NCBI RefSeq assembly: GCF_900102745.1
Contig: NZ_FMZF01000003.1
Coordinates: forward strand, 1 to 64,000
Length of the DNA stretch: 64,000 nucleotides
Direction: 5' to 3'
DNA from: Geodermatophilus telluris
GTDB taxonomy: Bacteria; Actinomycetota; Actinomycetes; Mycobacteriales; Geodermatophilaceae
Position numbers and translations under genes: made by a program. Shown in pieces: positions 19,782-31,652 of this stretch. Each line of letters opens with the position of its first letter. The first letter of the stretch is position 1. The notes under the pieces are model-generated. The model did no database searches and was not told where the DNA came from. It worked only from the letters and a program-made list of their open reading frames with translations.

Positions 19782-20555
19782 TCAGCGCCCCGCCAGCTCG
19801 GCCAGCCGCCGCGACTGCGCGGCCCGTTCGGCCGCGTCCTGGGCCGCCGGGTCGTTGCGGACGGCGGAGCGCACCAGCGCCGCGGTCTCCCGGGTGGCCC
19901 CCACCGGCGCGGCGGTGATGGCCGCGACCAGCCCGGCCACCGCCTCGTCGAGCCCGGCCGCCGGGACCACCGCGTTGGCCAGCCCGGTGGCGAGGGCCTC
20001 GGTCGCCCCCACCGCCCGGCCGGTCAGGCAGATCTCCAGCGCCCGCGAGTAGCCGACCAGCTCGGTCAGCGTGTTCGTGCCGGTGAGGTCGGGCACCAGC
20101 CCCAGGCTCGCCTCCGGCAGCCGCAACGCGGCGTCCTCGGTGAGCACCCGCAGGTCGCAGGCCAGCGCGAGCTGCGCGCCGGCGCCGATCGCGTGGCCCT
20201 GCACCGCCGCGACCGACACGATCCCCGGAGAGCGCAGCCACCGGAAGCCCGCCTGGTAGGAGCGGATGCGCTCCTGGGTCTGCTCGGCCGGCATCGCGCC
20301 CAGCTCGCCGAGCCCGCCGGGGGTCGACGGGTCGGTGCTGAACAGGCTGCGGTCGAGCCCCGCGGAGAAGGAGCGGCCGGCGCCCCGCACGACGACCACG
20401 CGGACGTCGTCGTCGAGGGAGGCGCCGACCTCCGCCAGCGCCGCCCAGGTGGCCGGCGTCTGCGCGTTGAGCTGGTCGGGCCGGTCGAGCGTGACGGTGA
20501 GGACGGCGCCGTCCCGGCTCGTGCGGACCCGGCCGTCGACCTCCGCCACCGTCAC
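19782..20555 (-). CDS. enoyl-CoA hydratase/isomerase family protein (EchA12-like)
   Basis: 257 residues; GTG 20555 overlaps the stop of the small HTH gene (GTGA). Crotonase features: DRPDQLNAQ, oxyanion-hole segment SFSAGLD, HAIGAGAQLALACD and LPEASLGLVPD. Of the two acid residues of true hydratases, the second (Glu in LPEASLG) is kept, but the first, normally in the GGGCELA position, is Gln. The enzyme may therefore be an isomerase or another crotonase rather than a beta-oxidation hydratase. The position beside a small HTH protein and an ABC-F ATPase mirrors mycobacterial echA12, and the order is conserved even though no fatty-acid operon is present. Confidence 0.85.
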   Translation of the reverse strand: MTVAEVDGRVRTSRDGAVLTVTLDRPDQLNAQTPATWAALAEVGASLDDDVRVVVVRGAGRSFSAGLDRSLFSTDPSTPGGLGELGAMPAEQTQERIRSYQAGFRWLRSPGIVSVAAVQGHAIGAGAQLALACDLRVLTEDAALRLPEASLGLVPDLTGTNTLTELVGYSRALEICLTGRAVGATEALATGLANAVVPAAGLDEAVAGLVAAITAAPVGATRETAALVRSAVRNDPAAQDAAERAAQSRRLAELAGR

Positions 20556-20782
20556 GCGGTCTTCTTGCTGTTCCGGTTCGCCCCACCACGGCTGCGCAGG
20601 GTGGCACCCGACTCCGACAGGAGCCGGTGCACGAAGCCGTAGGACCGGTTGGTCGAGGTGGCCAGGGACCGGATGCTCTCCCCGCCGTCGTAGCGCTTCT
20701 TCAGCTCGTCGGCGAGGGACGTGCGGTCCCCGCCCGTGATGCGCTTGCCCTTGCCGAGGTCCGCCGTGCTCGAGTCGGCCAT
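20552..20782 (-). CDS. small helix-turn-helix protein (Rv1473A-like)
   Basis: 76 residues from ATG 20782 with GGAGGGGAG just upstream. A basic start KGKRITGGDR is followed by LADELKKRYDGGESIRSLATSTNRSYGFVHRLLSESGATLRSRGG, a resolvase/Hin-like helix-turn-helix in which RSYGFVHRLL is the recognition helix. Proteins of this size and sequence are widespread in actinobacteria and sit at the same place in mycobacteria. It probably binds DNA, but whether as a regulator of the coupled enoyl-CoA hydratase gene or more widely is unknown. Confidence 0.8.
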   Translation of the reverse strand: MADSSTADLGKGKRITGGDRTSLADELKKRYDGGESIRSLATSTNRSYGFVHRLLSESGATLRSRGGANRNSKKTA

Positions 20783-21115
20783 GACTCCCCTCCGTCGCCG
20801 CCGTCCGCGCCGGTCGACGCCGGCCCGTCGGGTGCTCGTCCGCGTGGTGCCGCCGTCCCCGTGACAGCGAACTCCCGCGTCGATGATCACCCAGAGGTGG
20901 CACCTCGGCCACGCGAACGGGGTAATCGCAGGTGAGCCGCAGAGCGACGGCGCACCGGTGCCGGGGCCGCAGGCTCCCGACCGGGACGCCGTGGCAGGGG
21001 CTCCACGCGTCGGTCGGCCTCGGTGCAGGGGCCCGCGCCGAGCGTGCGAGGCGTGGGGGGCACCGAGGTCTTTGTGGGCACGTGGCCGCGGTGCGGTCCG
21101 GTGGGACCGCAGTGA
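20783..21115. other. 333-bp gene-free stretch with promoter region and repeat copy 2
   Basis: It separates the ABC-F gene (ends 21116) from the HTH gene (starts 20782), both on the minus strand. It contains structured repeat copy 2 and presumably the HTH-echA promoter. I see no RNA gene or ORF with a ribosome site. Confidence 0.5.
21018..21068 (-). repeat. structured intergenic repeat, copy 2
   Basis: Read on the minus strand: outer arms CCTCGGTGC and GCACCGAGG pair perfectly, an inner CGCC/GGCG helix closes a loop TCGCACGCTC identical to copies 1 and 3. It lies 48 bp past the ABC-F stop in the sense orientation. Confidence 0.7.
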
Positions 21116-22717
<1,602 letters not shown>

Positions 22718-22724
22718 TGATCCC

Positions 22725-22730
22725 AGGATA
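22725..22730 (-). promoter_or_regulatory. -10 box for leaderless ABC-F mRNA
   Basis: TATCCT on the minus strand, 7 nt before the GTG at 22717; near-consensus TAnnnT with no Shine-Dalgarno sequence in between. Confidence 0.55.
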
Positions 22731-22848
22731 GGCGCTCGGCGCGCCGGATCCGAGCCGATTGCCGGGTGACGTCCACAGCAGCTCCGCGCGTCCACAGGAG
22801 GAGGGAGGGCGGTTCCGCTCCCGCCGGTCGCGCGCCACCATCCCGGTC

Positions 22849-24939
22849 GTGAGCACGCCGACCTGGGCCCCGCCCTGTCCCGTCTGCCGAACCCCGGCCG
22901 CAGCGCCCCCCGCGCCCTGCGGCACGTGCGGGCTGCCGGCCGTCGCGCAGGCCGCCACGGTGGTGGCCCGGCTGGGGGCGACCATCGAGGAGTTCGGCCG
23001 CGAGCGGGACGCGCTGCTCGCCACCCTCCGCGCCGCGGCGGCGGGCGGTCCCGTCCCGCTCCCCGCGCGGGCCCCGGTCCCGCCCGCCGCGCCGGCCTGG
23101 GTGCCGCTCCCGCCGGCCGTGCCCGCTCCGCCGCCGGCCCCGCCCGCGGCCGCCCCGCTCCCGCGCCGGCGGGTCAGCCCGCAGCAGGTGCTCGTGGGCC
23201 TGGGTGCGCTGCTCGTGGTGGCCGCCTCGCTGGCCTTCGTCGCGGTCGCCTGGACGCGCCTGGGGGTGGGGTTCCAGGCCGCGGTCATGGCCGCGGTCAC
23301 CGCTGCGGCGGCCGGCGCGTCGGCGTGGACCGCGCGCCGCGGCCTGCGCGCCACCGAGGAGGCCCTGGCCGCCTCGGGAGCGGCGCTGCTCGCCGTCGGC
23401 CTGGGCGCCGCCCACGCGCTCGGGCTGTGGGGGCTCGACGCCGTCCCCGGCCGGCAGTGGGCGGCGGCGAGCTGCGCGGCGGTCGCCCTGGCAGGGCTGG
23501 GGCTGGGCCGGCTCACCCGCAGCACCGTCACCTGGCCGGTGGTGGCGCTGCTCGCCGCGCAGCCGGTCGGGCTGCTGCTCCTGCCGGCCGGGCAGGACGG
23601 CCGGGCCGCGGGGCTCGCCGTCCTCGCCGGGACCGCGCTGGCCGACGTCCTGCTCCTGCTCGTGCTGCGCCGGTCGCTGCACCGCCTCGCCGTCGGCCTG
23701 GCCGCGCTGTGGGCCGTGGCCGGTGCGCTGCGCGGGCTGGTGCTGGCGTGGTCGCTCGACCCGGCGCAGTCCTGGACGGCCACCGCCCTGCTCGCGGTGA
23801 GCGGCGCCGTCGCGGTGCCGCTGCTGCGCGTGCTGCGCCCGGCCGACCCGCGGCTGGTGGCCGCGGGCGCCGCCGGCCTGTCCGCGGTGGCGCTGAGCGG
23901 GTCGCTGAGCGGGGTCGGCGTGCTCGGGTCCGTGGGAGCCGTGGGGCTCGGGCTGGCGCTGCTGGCCGGCGCGGCGCCGGTCCGGTCCGCGCCGGCCGTC
24001 CTCGCCGGGCTGCTGGCCTCCGGGGCGGCCCTGGTGGGCACCGGCGCCGGGGTGGTCGCCGAGGCCGGCCGCACCGACCTGCTGGCGCTGCTGGCGCTGG
24101 CGGCCACCGCGCCGGCGGCGCTGGCCGCGGTGCTGCGCCCGGAGCTGCGCGCGGCGGCGACCGGCGCGGCCCTGGCCGCGCCCGGGCTCGCGGCGGTGCT
24201 CGCCTCCGACGCGCTGGTCCGACCGGAGACCGCCGGGCTGCTGCTGGCCGCCGTGGCCGCGGTCGCCTTCGGGGTGGCCGCGCTGCGGGCGCCGGCCCCG
24301 GAGGAGTCCGCCGCGGCCGCCGTCGGTGGCGCCACCGGCCTGGTCGCGGGCCTGCTGACCTGGCCGACGGAGGCCTACGGGCTGGTGGCCGTGGACCTCG
24401 CCGTCGCCGGCGCGGCCGCCGGCGTCTACGCGCTGGTCACCCGTCAGCGGCCGGTGGCGACACTGGCGGTGGCCGAGCTGGTGGTGGCGAGCTGGATAGC
24501 GGCCGCCGGGGCGGAGGTCCGGACGCCGGAGGTCTACACGCTGCCCGCGGCGGCGGGCCTGCTGCTGCTGGCCGTCCCGGCGCTGCGGTCGGGTGCGGCC
24601 TCCTGGGCCGCGGAGGGGGCGGCGCTCGCCGTCGCGGTGGTGCCCTCGGCCGTCGTCGTCGTGGCCGACCCGACGGCGGTCCGACTGGCCGTGGTCGTCG
24701 TCGCGGCGGCCGCGCTGACCGTCGCCGGGACGCTCACCCACCGGCAGGCGCCGTTCGTCGTGGGCGCCGGGGCGCTCGTGCTGGTCGTCGTCGGCCGGCT
24801 GGGGCCCTACGCGCCGCTGGTGCCGCGCTGGGTCACGCTCGCCACCGTCGGGCTCGTGCTGCTCGCGGTCGGCGCCACCTACGAGCGCCGCCGCCAGCAG
24901 GCGCGGGAGGCGGTCGCCTGGGTGGCCGAGATGCGCTGA
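22849..24939 (+). CDS. large multi-pass membrane protein with N-terminal zinc ribbon (SCO7613-like)
   Basis: 696 residues. GTG 22849 is chosen because the protein then begins directly at a zinc ribbon, CPVC (Cys10, Cys13) and CGTC (Cys24, Cys27); no good ribosome site is present. A Pro/Ala-rich linker (about 60-105) leads to roughly 20 hydrophobic helices almost without polar loops, and a short basic tail ending VAEMR. The build resembles actinobacterial SCO7613-type proteins, whose function is unknown. The zinc ribbon should be cytosolic. The next gene encodes a related protein ending in SEMR, suggesting duplication or a two-component membrane complex. Confidence 0.75.
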   Translation: MSTPTWAPPCPVCRTPAAAPPAPCGTCGLPAVAQAATVVARLGATIEEFGRERDALLATLRAAAAGGPVPLPARAPVPPAAPAWVPLPPAVPAPPPAPPAAAPLPRRRVSPQQVLVGLGALLVVAASLAFVAVAWTRLGVGFQAAVMAAVTAAAAGASAWTARRGLRATEEALAASGAALLAVGLGAAHALGLWGLDAVPGRQWAAASCAAVALAGLGLGRLTRSTVTWPVVALLAAQPVGLLLLPAGQDGRAAGLAVLAGTALADVLLLLVLRRSLHRLAVGLAALWAVAGALRGLVLAWSLDPAQSWTATALLAVSGAVAVPLLRVLRPADPRLVAAGAAGLSAVALSGSLSGVGVLGSVGAVGLGLALLAGAAPVRSAPAVLAGLLASGAALVGTGAGVVAEAGRTDLLALLALAATAPAALAAVLRPELRAAATGAALAAPGLAAVLASDALVRPETAGLLLAAVAAVAFGVAALRAPAPEESAAAAVGGATGLVAGLLTWPTEAYGLVAVDLAVAGAAAGVYALVTRQRPVATLAVAELVVASWIAAAGAEVRTPEVYTLPAAAGLLLLAVPALRSGAASWAAEGAALAVAVVPSAVVVVADPTAVRLAVVVVAAAALTVAGTLTHRQAPFVVGAGALVLVVVGRLGPYAPLVPRWVTLATVGLVLLAVGATYERRRQQAREAVAWVAEMR

Positions 24940-24960
24940 GCCGGACCGCCGCCGGGCCCC

Positions 24961-24966
24961 TAGCGT
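24961..24966 (+). promoter_or_regulatory. putative -10 box of second SCO7613-like gene
   Basis: TAGCGT 33 nt before the ATG at 24999, with GAGGGGAGGGGGA between. It suggests that the second gene can be transcribed separately from the first. Confidence 0.4.
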
Positions 24967-24998
24967 GGGTCCCGGCGGCCGAGGGGAGGGGGACGGCG

Positions 24999-26897
24999 AT
25001 GGCGTCTGCGCCCGTGCCTCCCCTGCCCTACCCCGGGCCGCCGCCGGTGGTCCTGGACGCGTCGCCGGTACCGGCGCTGCCGGCGGGGCTGCGGCCGCCG
25101 CAGGTGCTGCTGGCCGTCGGCGTGGTGCTCCTGGTGGCCGCCGGGGTGGCGGGGCCGGCGCTGGTGGGGGCTGGTCCGGCCCGCACCGGGGTGCTGGCGC
25201 TCGCTGCAGGAGCCGCCGTCGCCTCCGTGTGGGCCGGGCGCGCCGGCCTGAACAGCACCGAGGAGGCCTGCGCGGCCGCCGCCGCGGCGCTCGCGCTGAC
25301 CGGCGCCTCGACCGGCGACCGTCCGCTCGACGGCGGGCCGCTGCCCCCGCTGCTGCTCGCGGCCGCGCTGCTGGTCCTGCGGCGGGTGCGCGCCGAGCCG
25401 CTGACCTGGCCGCTGGCCGCCTGGGTGGCGTTCCAGGTGGCCGCGCTGCGCTCGCTGGACCTGGCCGCGGCGGGGCTCCCCCGCAGCGCGCTGCTGCTCG
25501 CCGTCGCCCTCACCGGCCTCGGCACCACCGTCGTCGCGCGCCGGACGCTGGCCCGGGTGGCGCTGGTGACCGCCGCCCCGTGGTGGGGAGCCGGGGTCGC
25601 CGGCGGGCTGGCCACCGCGGCGACCGGTGCGGGTGCCGAGCGCTGGGCGGCGGCCGCGCTCGTCGTGGTCGTGGCGGCCGCCCTGCTGCCGGTGCGGCTG
25701 GTGGAGGCGGTGGAGTCGCTGGTGGGCCCGCCGCGGCTGGTGCCGGTGCTGGCGGGCCTGACCGCCGGTGGGGCGGTCGGCGCGGCGCTGTCCACCGACG
25801 GCGTGCTGGCGCTGCCCGCGGCCGGGGAGCTGGGCGTGCTGCTCGTCTCGGTCGCCGCGGCGCGGCTCACCGGCTGGCGGCGGGGCGTGCTGCTGCCCGC
25901 CGCGGAGGCCGCCGGAGGGGTGCTCGTCGTCCTGGCCGTCGTCCAGCTGGTGGCGGGCGCGCGCTGGGCGGCGCTGGTCGTGCTGCTGCTGCTCACCGCG
26001 CTGCCCGCGGCCTGGGTGGCCGCCGTCCGGCGCGACGAGCGCCCGACGGCGGCACCGACCGCGCTCGGCTGCCTGGCCGCGGCGGCGCTGCTGGCCGTGC
26101 CGGCCGGCCTGCTCCCGCCGGGCGGGTGCGCGGCGGCGCTCACCGCGCTGTACGCCGCCTCGCTGGCCGTCCGGCCCGGGACGGCCGCCGACGTCCGCGG
26201 GCCCACGGGTGCCGTCGGGGCGGTCTGCGCCGCCGCCGCACTGGTCGTCCTGGCCGCCGACCGCTCGTGGGGCCAGCTGGCGGCGCACCTGGCGGTGCAG
26301 GGGGCGCTCACCTGGGCGTGGGGCCTGCACCTCGACCGGTCCGCGGGGGACGGGGACACCGTCGGGGAGGACACCGTCGGGGAGGACACGGGCGAGGCGG
26401 ACACGGGCGAGGCGGACACGTGCCGGAAGGTCGGCGCGGCCGAGGGCGTGGCCGCGGCCTGGACGTGCGCCGCGCTGGCCGGGTCGACGGTGGTGGAGGC
26501 CTGGACGCTGCCCGCCGCGGCCGGGCTGCTGCTGGCCGCCGGTCCCCGGCTGCTGGACGAGCGGGAGCCCTCGTGGCCGACGTGGGGTCCAGGGCTGCTC
26601 ACCGCGGCCGTGCCCTCGACGGTCGCCGCGGTCGTGCTGCCCGGGGCGCTGCGGCCGGTGCTGGTCCTGGGTGCCGCCGCGGTGGTCCTGGCGCTGGCCG
26701 GCCGCGAGGCGCTGCGGGCGCCGCTGGTGACCGCGGCCGCCACCGCCGTCGCGCTCGCCGTGGGGCTGGCCGTGGCCGAGCTGCCGCTGCCGGTGGCCGG
26801 CGTCCTGGTCGTCGGCGGGGGGCTGCTCGCGCTGGGCGCGCTGCGGGAGTCCCGGCCGGTCGCGGGGTTCGGTGCGCGGCTGTCGGAGATGCGCTGA
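24999..26897 (+). CDS. large multi-pass membrane protein, paralogue-like neighbour of the SCO7613-like gene
   Basis: 632 residues from ATG 24999 with a strong GAGGGGAGGGGGA ribosome site. It lacks the zinc ribbon but shares the remaining plan: Pro-rich start, RPPQVLLAVGVVLLV matching SPQQVLVGLGALLVV of its neighbour, LNSTEEACAAAAAALAL matching LRATEEALAASGAALLA, an EAWTLPAAAGLLL block matching EVYTLPAAAGLLL, and an SEMR end. These shared landmarks indicate common ancestry. A hydrophilic acidic insertion (about 450-475, encoded by 15-bp tandem repeats) splits the helices. Function unknown. Confidence 0.75.
   Translation: MASAPVPPLPYPGPPPVVLDASPVPALPAGLRPPQVLLAVGVVLLVAAGVAGPALVGAGPARTGVLALAAGAAVASVWAGRAGLNSTEEACAAAAAALALTGASTGDRPLDGGPLPPLLLAAALLVLRRVRAEPLTWPLAAWVAFQVAALRSLDLAAAGLPRSALLLAVALTGLGTTVVARRTLARVALVTAAPWWGAGVAGGLATAATGAGAERWAAAALVVVVAAALLPVRLVEAVESLVGPPRLVPVLAGLTAGGAVGAALSTDGVLALPAAGELGVLLVSVAAARLTGWRRGVLLPAAEAAGGVLVVLAVVQLVAGARWAALVVLLLLTALPAAWVAAVRRDERPTAAPTALGCLAAAALLAVPAGLLPPGGCAAALTALYAASLAVRPGTAADVRGPTGAVGAVCAAAALVVLAADRSWGQLAAHLAVQGALTWAWGLHLDRSAGDGDTVGEDTVGEDTGEADTGEADTCRKVGAAEGVAAAWTCAALAGSTVVEAWTLPAAAGLLLAAGPRLLDEREPSWPTWGPGLLTAAVPSTVAAVVLPGALRPVLVLGAAAVVLALAGREALRAPLVTAAATAVALAVGLAVAELPLPVAGVLVVGGGLLALGALRESRPVAGFGARLSEMR
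26355..26420. repeat. 15-bp tandem repeats in coding sequence
   Basis: Two copies of GACACCGTCGGGGAG followed by two of GACACGGGCGAGGCG and a partial fifth unit. They encode the acidic Asp-Thr-containing loop of the membrane protein; 15-bp steps keep the frame, so the loop length may vary among strains. Confidence 0.85.
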
Positions 26898-26942
26898 CCG
26901 GCCCGCGCCGGGACGGGCACGGACGACGACGGCCCGCACCCC

Positions 26943-26962
26943 GGGGGGGGGGGGGGGGGGGG
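26943..26962. repeat. homopolymer run of 20 G
   Basis: An uninterrupted G20 tract lies between the convergent ends of the membrane-protein gene (26897) and sufT (27012). It is outside any gene. The exact length may be affected by sequencing or by slippage. Confidence 0.8.
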
Positions 26963-26980
26963 CCGGGCGAGACGCGGGAC

Positions 26981-27007
26981 GGGCCCGGCCGCGGGGCAGC
27001 CGGGCCC
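26981..27007 (-). terminator. hairpin after sufT
   Basis: GGGCCCGGC (26981-26989) and GCCGGGCCC (26999-27007) form a perfect 9-bp stem with a 9-nt loop, 4 bp from the sufT stop at 27012. It would end the suf operon. Confidence 0.6.
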
Positions 27008-27011
27008 TCCC

Positions 27012-27383
27012 TCAGACGCGGAAGCCGAGGGCGCGCAGCTGCTCGCGGCCGTCGTCGGTGATCTTGTCCGGGCCCCACGGCGGCATCCAGACCCAGTTGA
27101 TCCGGATGTCGTCGACCAGGCCCGGGCCGGGGCCGCCGGTGAGGGCCTGGCGGGCCTGGTCCTCGATGACGTCGGTCAGCGGGCAGGCCGCCGAGGTCAG
27201 CGTCATGTCGATCACGGCGACGTTCTGCTCGTCGACGTCGATGCCGTAGACCAGGCCGAGGTCGACGACGTTGACGCCGAGCTCGGGGTCGACGACGTCG
27301 CGCATGGCCTCCTCGACGTCCTCGAGCAGCGCCGACTTGTACGCCGGCAGCTCGGGGGTGGCGTTCTCGGTGGTCTCGCTCAT
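27012..27383 (-). CDS. sufT: SufT, DUF59 iron-sulfur cluster assembly factor
   Basis: 123 residues from ATG 27383 with GGAGGACAGG upstream; the start overlaps the sufU stop (ATGA). The DUF59/MIP18 fold is shown by VVDPELGVNVVDLGLVYGI and by SAACPLTDVIEDQ with the conserved Cys, then INWVWMPPWGPDKITDDGREQL at the end. SufT helps mature certain Fe-S proteins, especially under high demand. It is the last gene of the operon, as in mycobacteria (Rv1466), and is followed by a terminator hairpin. Confidence 0.93.
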   Translation of the reverse strand: MSETTENATPELPAYKSALLEDVEEAMRDVVDPELGVNVVDLGLVYGIDVDEQNVAVIDMTLTSAACPLTDVIEDQARQALTGGPGPGLVDDIRINWVWMPPWGPDKITDDGREQLRALGFRV

Positions 27384-27846
27384 GCCTGTCCTCCAGTGGG
27401 GGTGGCGGCCAGCGCGCGGGCTGAGGCGTCCTTGAGCGCCATCCAGCTCATCAGCGCGCACTTGATGCGGGCGGGGTACTTCGACACCCCGGCGAACGCG
27501 ACGGCGTCCTCCAGCTCGTCCTCGAGCTCCTCGGCCACGGCCGTGTCGCCCTTGGACTGCATCAGGGTCATGAACGACTCGCCGGTGGCCAGCGCGTCGG
27601 TCACCGAGCGGCCGACCACGAGGTCGTACATCGCCGAGACCGAGGCCTGGCTGATCGAGCAGCCCATCCCCTCGTAGGACACGTCGGCGATCGTCTCGCC
27701 GTCGAGGTGCACCCGCAGCGTCACCTCGTCCCCGCAGGTCGGGTTGACGTGGTGCACCTCGGCCTCGTACGGGTCGCGCAGTCCGCGGCCGTGGGGGTTG
27801 CGGTAGTGGTCCAGGATGATGTCCTGGTACATCGACTGCAGCTGCA

Positions 27847-27847
<1 letters not shown>
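27380..27847 (-). CDS. sufU: SufU, zinc-dependent sulfurtransferase scaffold protein
   Basis: 155 residues from ATG 27847, overlapping the sufS stop. The zinc ligands of SufU are visible: Cys38 and Asp40 in PTCGDEVT, Cys63 in GMGCSIS, Cys130 in IKCALMSW. SufU accepts persulfide sulfur from SufS by ligand exchange at the zinc and passes it to the SufBCD scaffold. The insert between the second and third ligand (KGDTAVAEELEDELED) is of the Gram-positive SufU type and distinguishes it from IscU. The order sufS-sufU-sufT fits the actinobacterial SUF system. Confidence 0.95.
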
Positions 27848-29948
<2,101 letters not shown>

Positions 29949-29963
29949 TTCTTCTCTCGCTCC

Positions 29964-30317
29964 TCAGTTGCCCGACGCCAGGGGCAGACGGCCGTCGCTC
30001 TCGGTGTCGACGAGCACGTCGTCGCCCTGCACGCGCACGGGGTAGACGTCGACCGGCTCGGTGGCCGGCAGGTTGGTGGGCTCGCCGGTGCGCAGGTCGA
30101 AGCACGACCCGTGCAGCCAGCACTCGATGATCGGGGCGCCGTCGAAGGTCTCGACGTCGCCCTCGGACAGCGGGACCTCGGCGTGCGAGCAGACGTCCTG
30201 CACCGCGTAGACCTCGCCCTCGTACCGGACGACGGCGACGTCGAGATCGGCGAGCTCCACCCGCAGCGCCCCGTTCTCCGGGACGTCGGAGAGCCCGCAG
30301 ACCCGCTCGAAGGCCAT
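29964..30317 (-). CDS. Rieske-type [2Fe-2S] ferredoxin in suf operon
   Basis: 117 residues from ATG 30317, 3 bp after the sufD stop. The Rieske cluster ligands are Cys43/His45 (CSH) and Cys66/His69 (CWLHGSCFD), the arrangement of the soluble ferredoxin subunits of aromatic-ring dioxygenases. No oxygenase subunit is encoded nearby; instead the gene sits between sufD and sufC, where actinobacteria commonly carry it. It is therefore more likely an electron carrier for cluster assembly, or one of its first clients, than part of a dioxygenase. That role is inferred from context. Confidence 0.9.
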   Translation of the reverse strand: MAFERVCGLSDVPENGALRVELADLDVAVVRYEGEVYAVQDVCSHAEVPLSEGDVETFDGAPIIECWLHGSCFDLRTGEPTNLPATEPVDVYPVRVQGDDVLVDTESDGRLPLASGN

Positions 30318-30320
30318 GGG

Positions 30321-31652
30321 TCAGGCCACCCCGACCGGCTGCTCGACGGTCTGGTCCTCGAGGCCGGGCAGCGCGCCGAGGCGGACCTCGATGGAGCGCA
30401 TCAGCCGGTCCTGCAGCTCGGGGAGCCCGATCCGCTGGACGACGTCGGCGAAGAAGCCGCGCACCACCAGGCGGCGGGCGGTCTCGGCGTCGATGCCGCG
30501 CGAGCACAGGTAGAACAGCTGCTCGTCGTCGAACCGGCCGGTGGCGCTGGCGTGGCCGGCACCCACGATCTCGCCGGTCTCGATCTCCAGGTTGGGCACC
30601 GAGTCGGCGCGGGCGCCGTCGGTGAGCACCAGGTTGCGGTTGAGCTCGTAGGTGTCGGTGCCGGTGGCCTGCGGCCGGATGCGGACGTCGCCGATCCACA
30701 CCGTGCGCGCGCCCTCGCCCTGCAGCGCGCCCTTGTAGAGCACGTTGCTGGTGCAGTTGGGCACCGCGTGGTCCACCCAGAGCCGGTGCTCCTGGTGCTG
30801 GGTCTCGTCGGAGAAGTAGACGCCGAACAGCTCCGCCGTCCCGCCGGGGCCGGCGTACTGCACGTTGCTGACCAGCCGGACCAGGTCGCCGCCGAGGGTG
30901 ACCACGACCTGGGTGAAGGTGGCGTCGCGGCCGACGACGGCGTCGAACTGGCCGGCGTGCACCGCGCCGGGCGCCCACTCCTGCACCGACACCAGCGTCA
31001 CCTGCGCGCCGTCGCCCACGAGGACGGCGACGCCCCCGGCGTAGCGGGCCAGGCCGCTGTGGTCGAGGACGACGGTCGCCTTCGCGAAGGCGCCGACCTC
31101 GACGACGAGCTGGCCCCACACGACGTCGTCCGAGCCGGTACCGGCCAGGCCGAGGGTGACCGGGCGGTCGAGCTGGGCCTCCTTCGCCACGCGGACGACG
31201 GCGGCGCCGCCGCTGCGCCGGCGGGCCAGCGCGGCGAGCCGGTCGACCGGCTCGGGCAGGCCCTCGAGCAGCGGGTCGTCGGCGTCGACGTCGGTCAGCT
31301 CGACGCCCTCGGGCAGGTCGGTGTCCCACGCCAGGTGGGCGTCCGAGGGGGCGCCGTCGAGCAGCGGGCGGATCCGGCGCATCGGCGTGAAGCGCCACGC
31401 CTCCTCGCGCCCGGTGACGGTCCCGAAGGCCTCCGGGTCGGCGGAGGTGAACCGCTCGGCCGGCGAGCCGGTGGGGGTGGTGCCGCCGTGCGAATGCGCG
31501 CCCGGGGCGGCCTGCCCGGCGGTGCCGGTGCCGGTGGCGGGCACCGCCGGGGGGCCGGCCTGGGTGCCGACGCCCTCGCCGAACAGCTCGCCGGCGAGGG
31601 TGGCCGACTCGGTGGTGAGGCCGGTGGTGCTGGGGGCGTTCTGGTCCGGCAT
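30321..31652 (-). CDS. sufD: SufD, scaffold subunit
   Basis: 443 residues from ATG 31652, overlapping the sufB stop. A variable Gly/Thr-rich N-terminus (to about 70) precedes the right-handed beta-helix core and the C-terminal SufBD helical region with NLVLTDGARADSVPNLEIETGEI and HASATGRFDDEQLFYLCSRGI, which contains the conserved His-Ala motif. SufD forms the SufBC2D complex and is needed for iron entry. The paralogy with SufB is evident at the C-terminus (DEQLFYLCSRGID here, [13 protein letters not shown] in SufB). Confidence 0.95.
   Translation of the reverse strand: MPDQNAPSTTGLTTESATLAGELFGEGVGTQAGPPAVPATGTGTAGQAAPGAHSHGGTTPTGSPAERFTSADPEAFGTVTGREEAWRFTPMRRIRPLLDGAPSDAHLAWDTDLPEGVELTDVDADDPLLEGLPEPVDRLAALARRRSGGAAVVRVAKEAQLDRPVTLGLAGTGSDDVVWGQLVVEVGAFAKATVVLDHSGLARYAGGVAVLVGDGAQVTLVSVQEWAPGAVHAGQFDAVVGRDATFTQVVVTLGGDLVRLVSNVQYAGPGGTAELFGVYFSDETQHQEHRLWVDHAVPNCTSNVLYKGALQGEGARTVWIGDVRIRPQATGTDTYELNRNLVLTDGARADSVPNLEIETGEIVGAGHASATGRFDDEQLFYLCSRGIDAETARRLVVRGFFADVVQRIGLPELQDRLMRSIEVRLGALPGLEDQTVEQPVGVA

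Noticed and set aside
29964..30317. Rieske protein as part of an aromatic dioxygenase
   Set aside because: No oxygenase or reductase subunits nearby; the gene is embedded and spaced within the suf operon.
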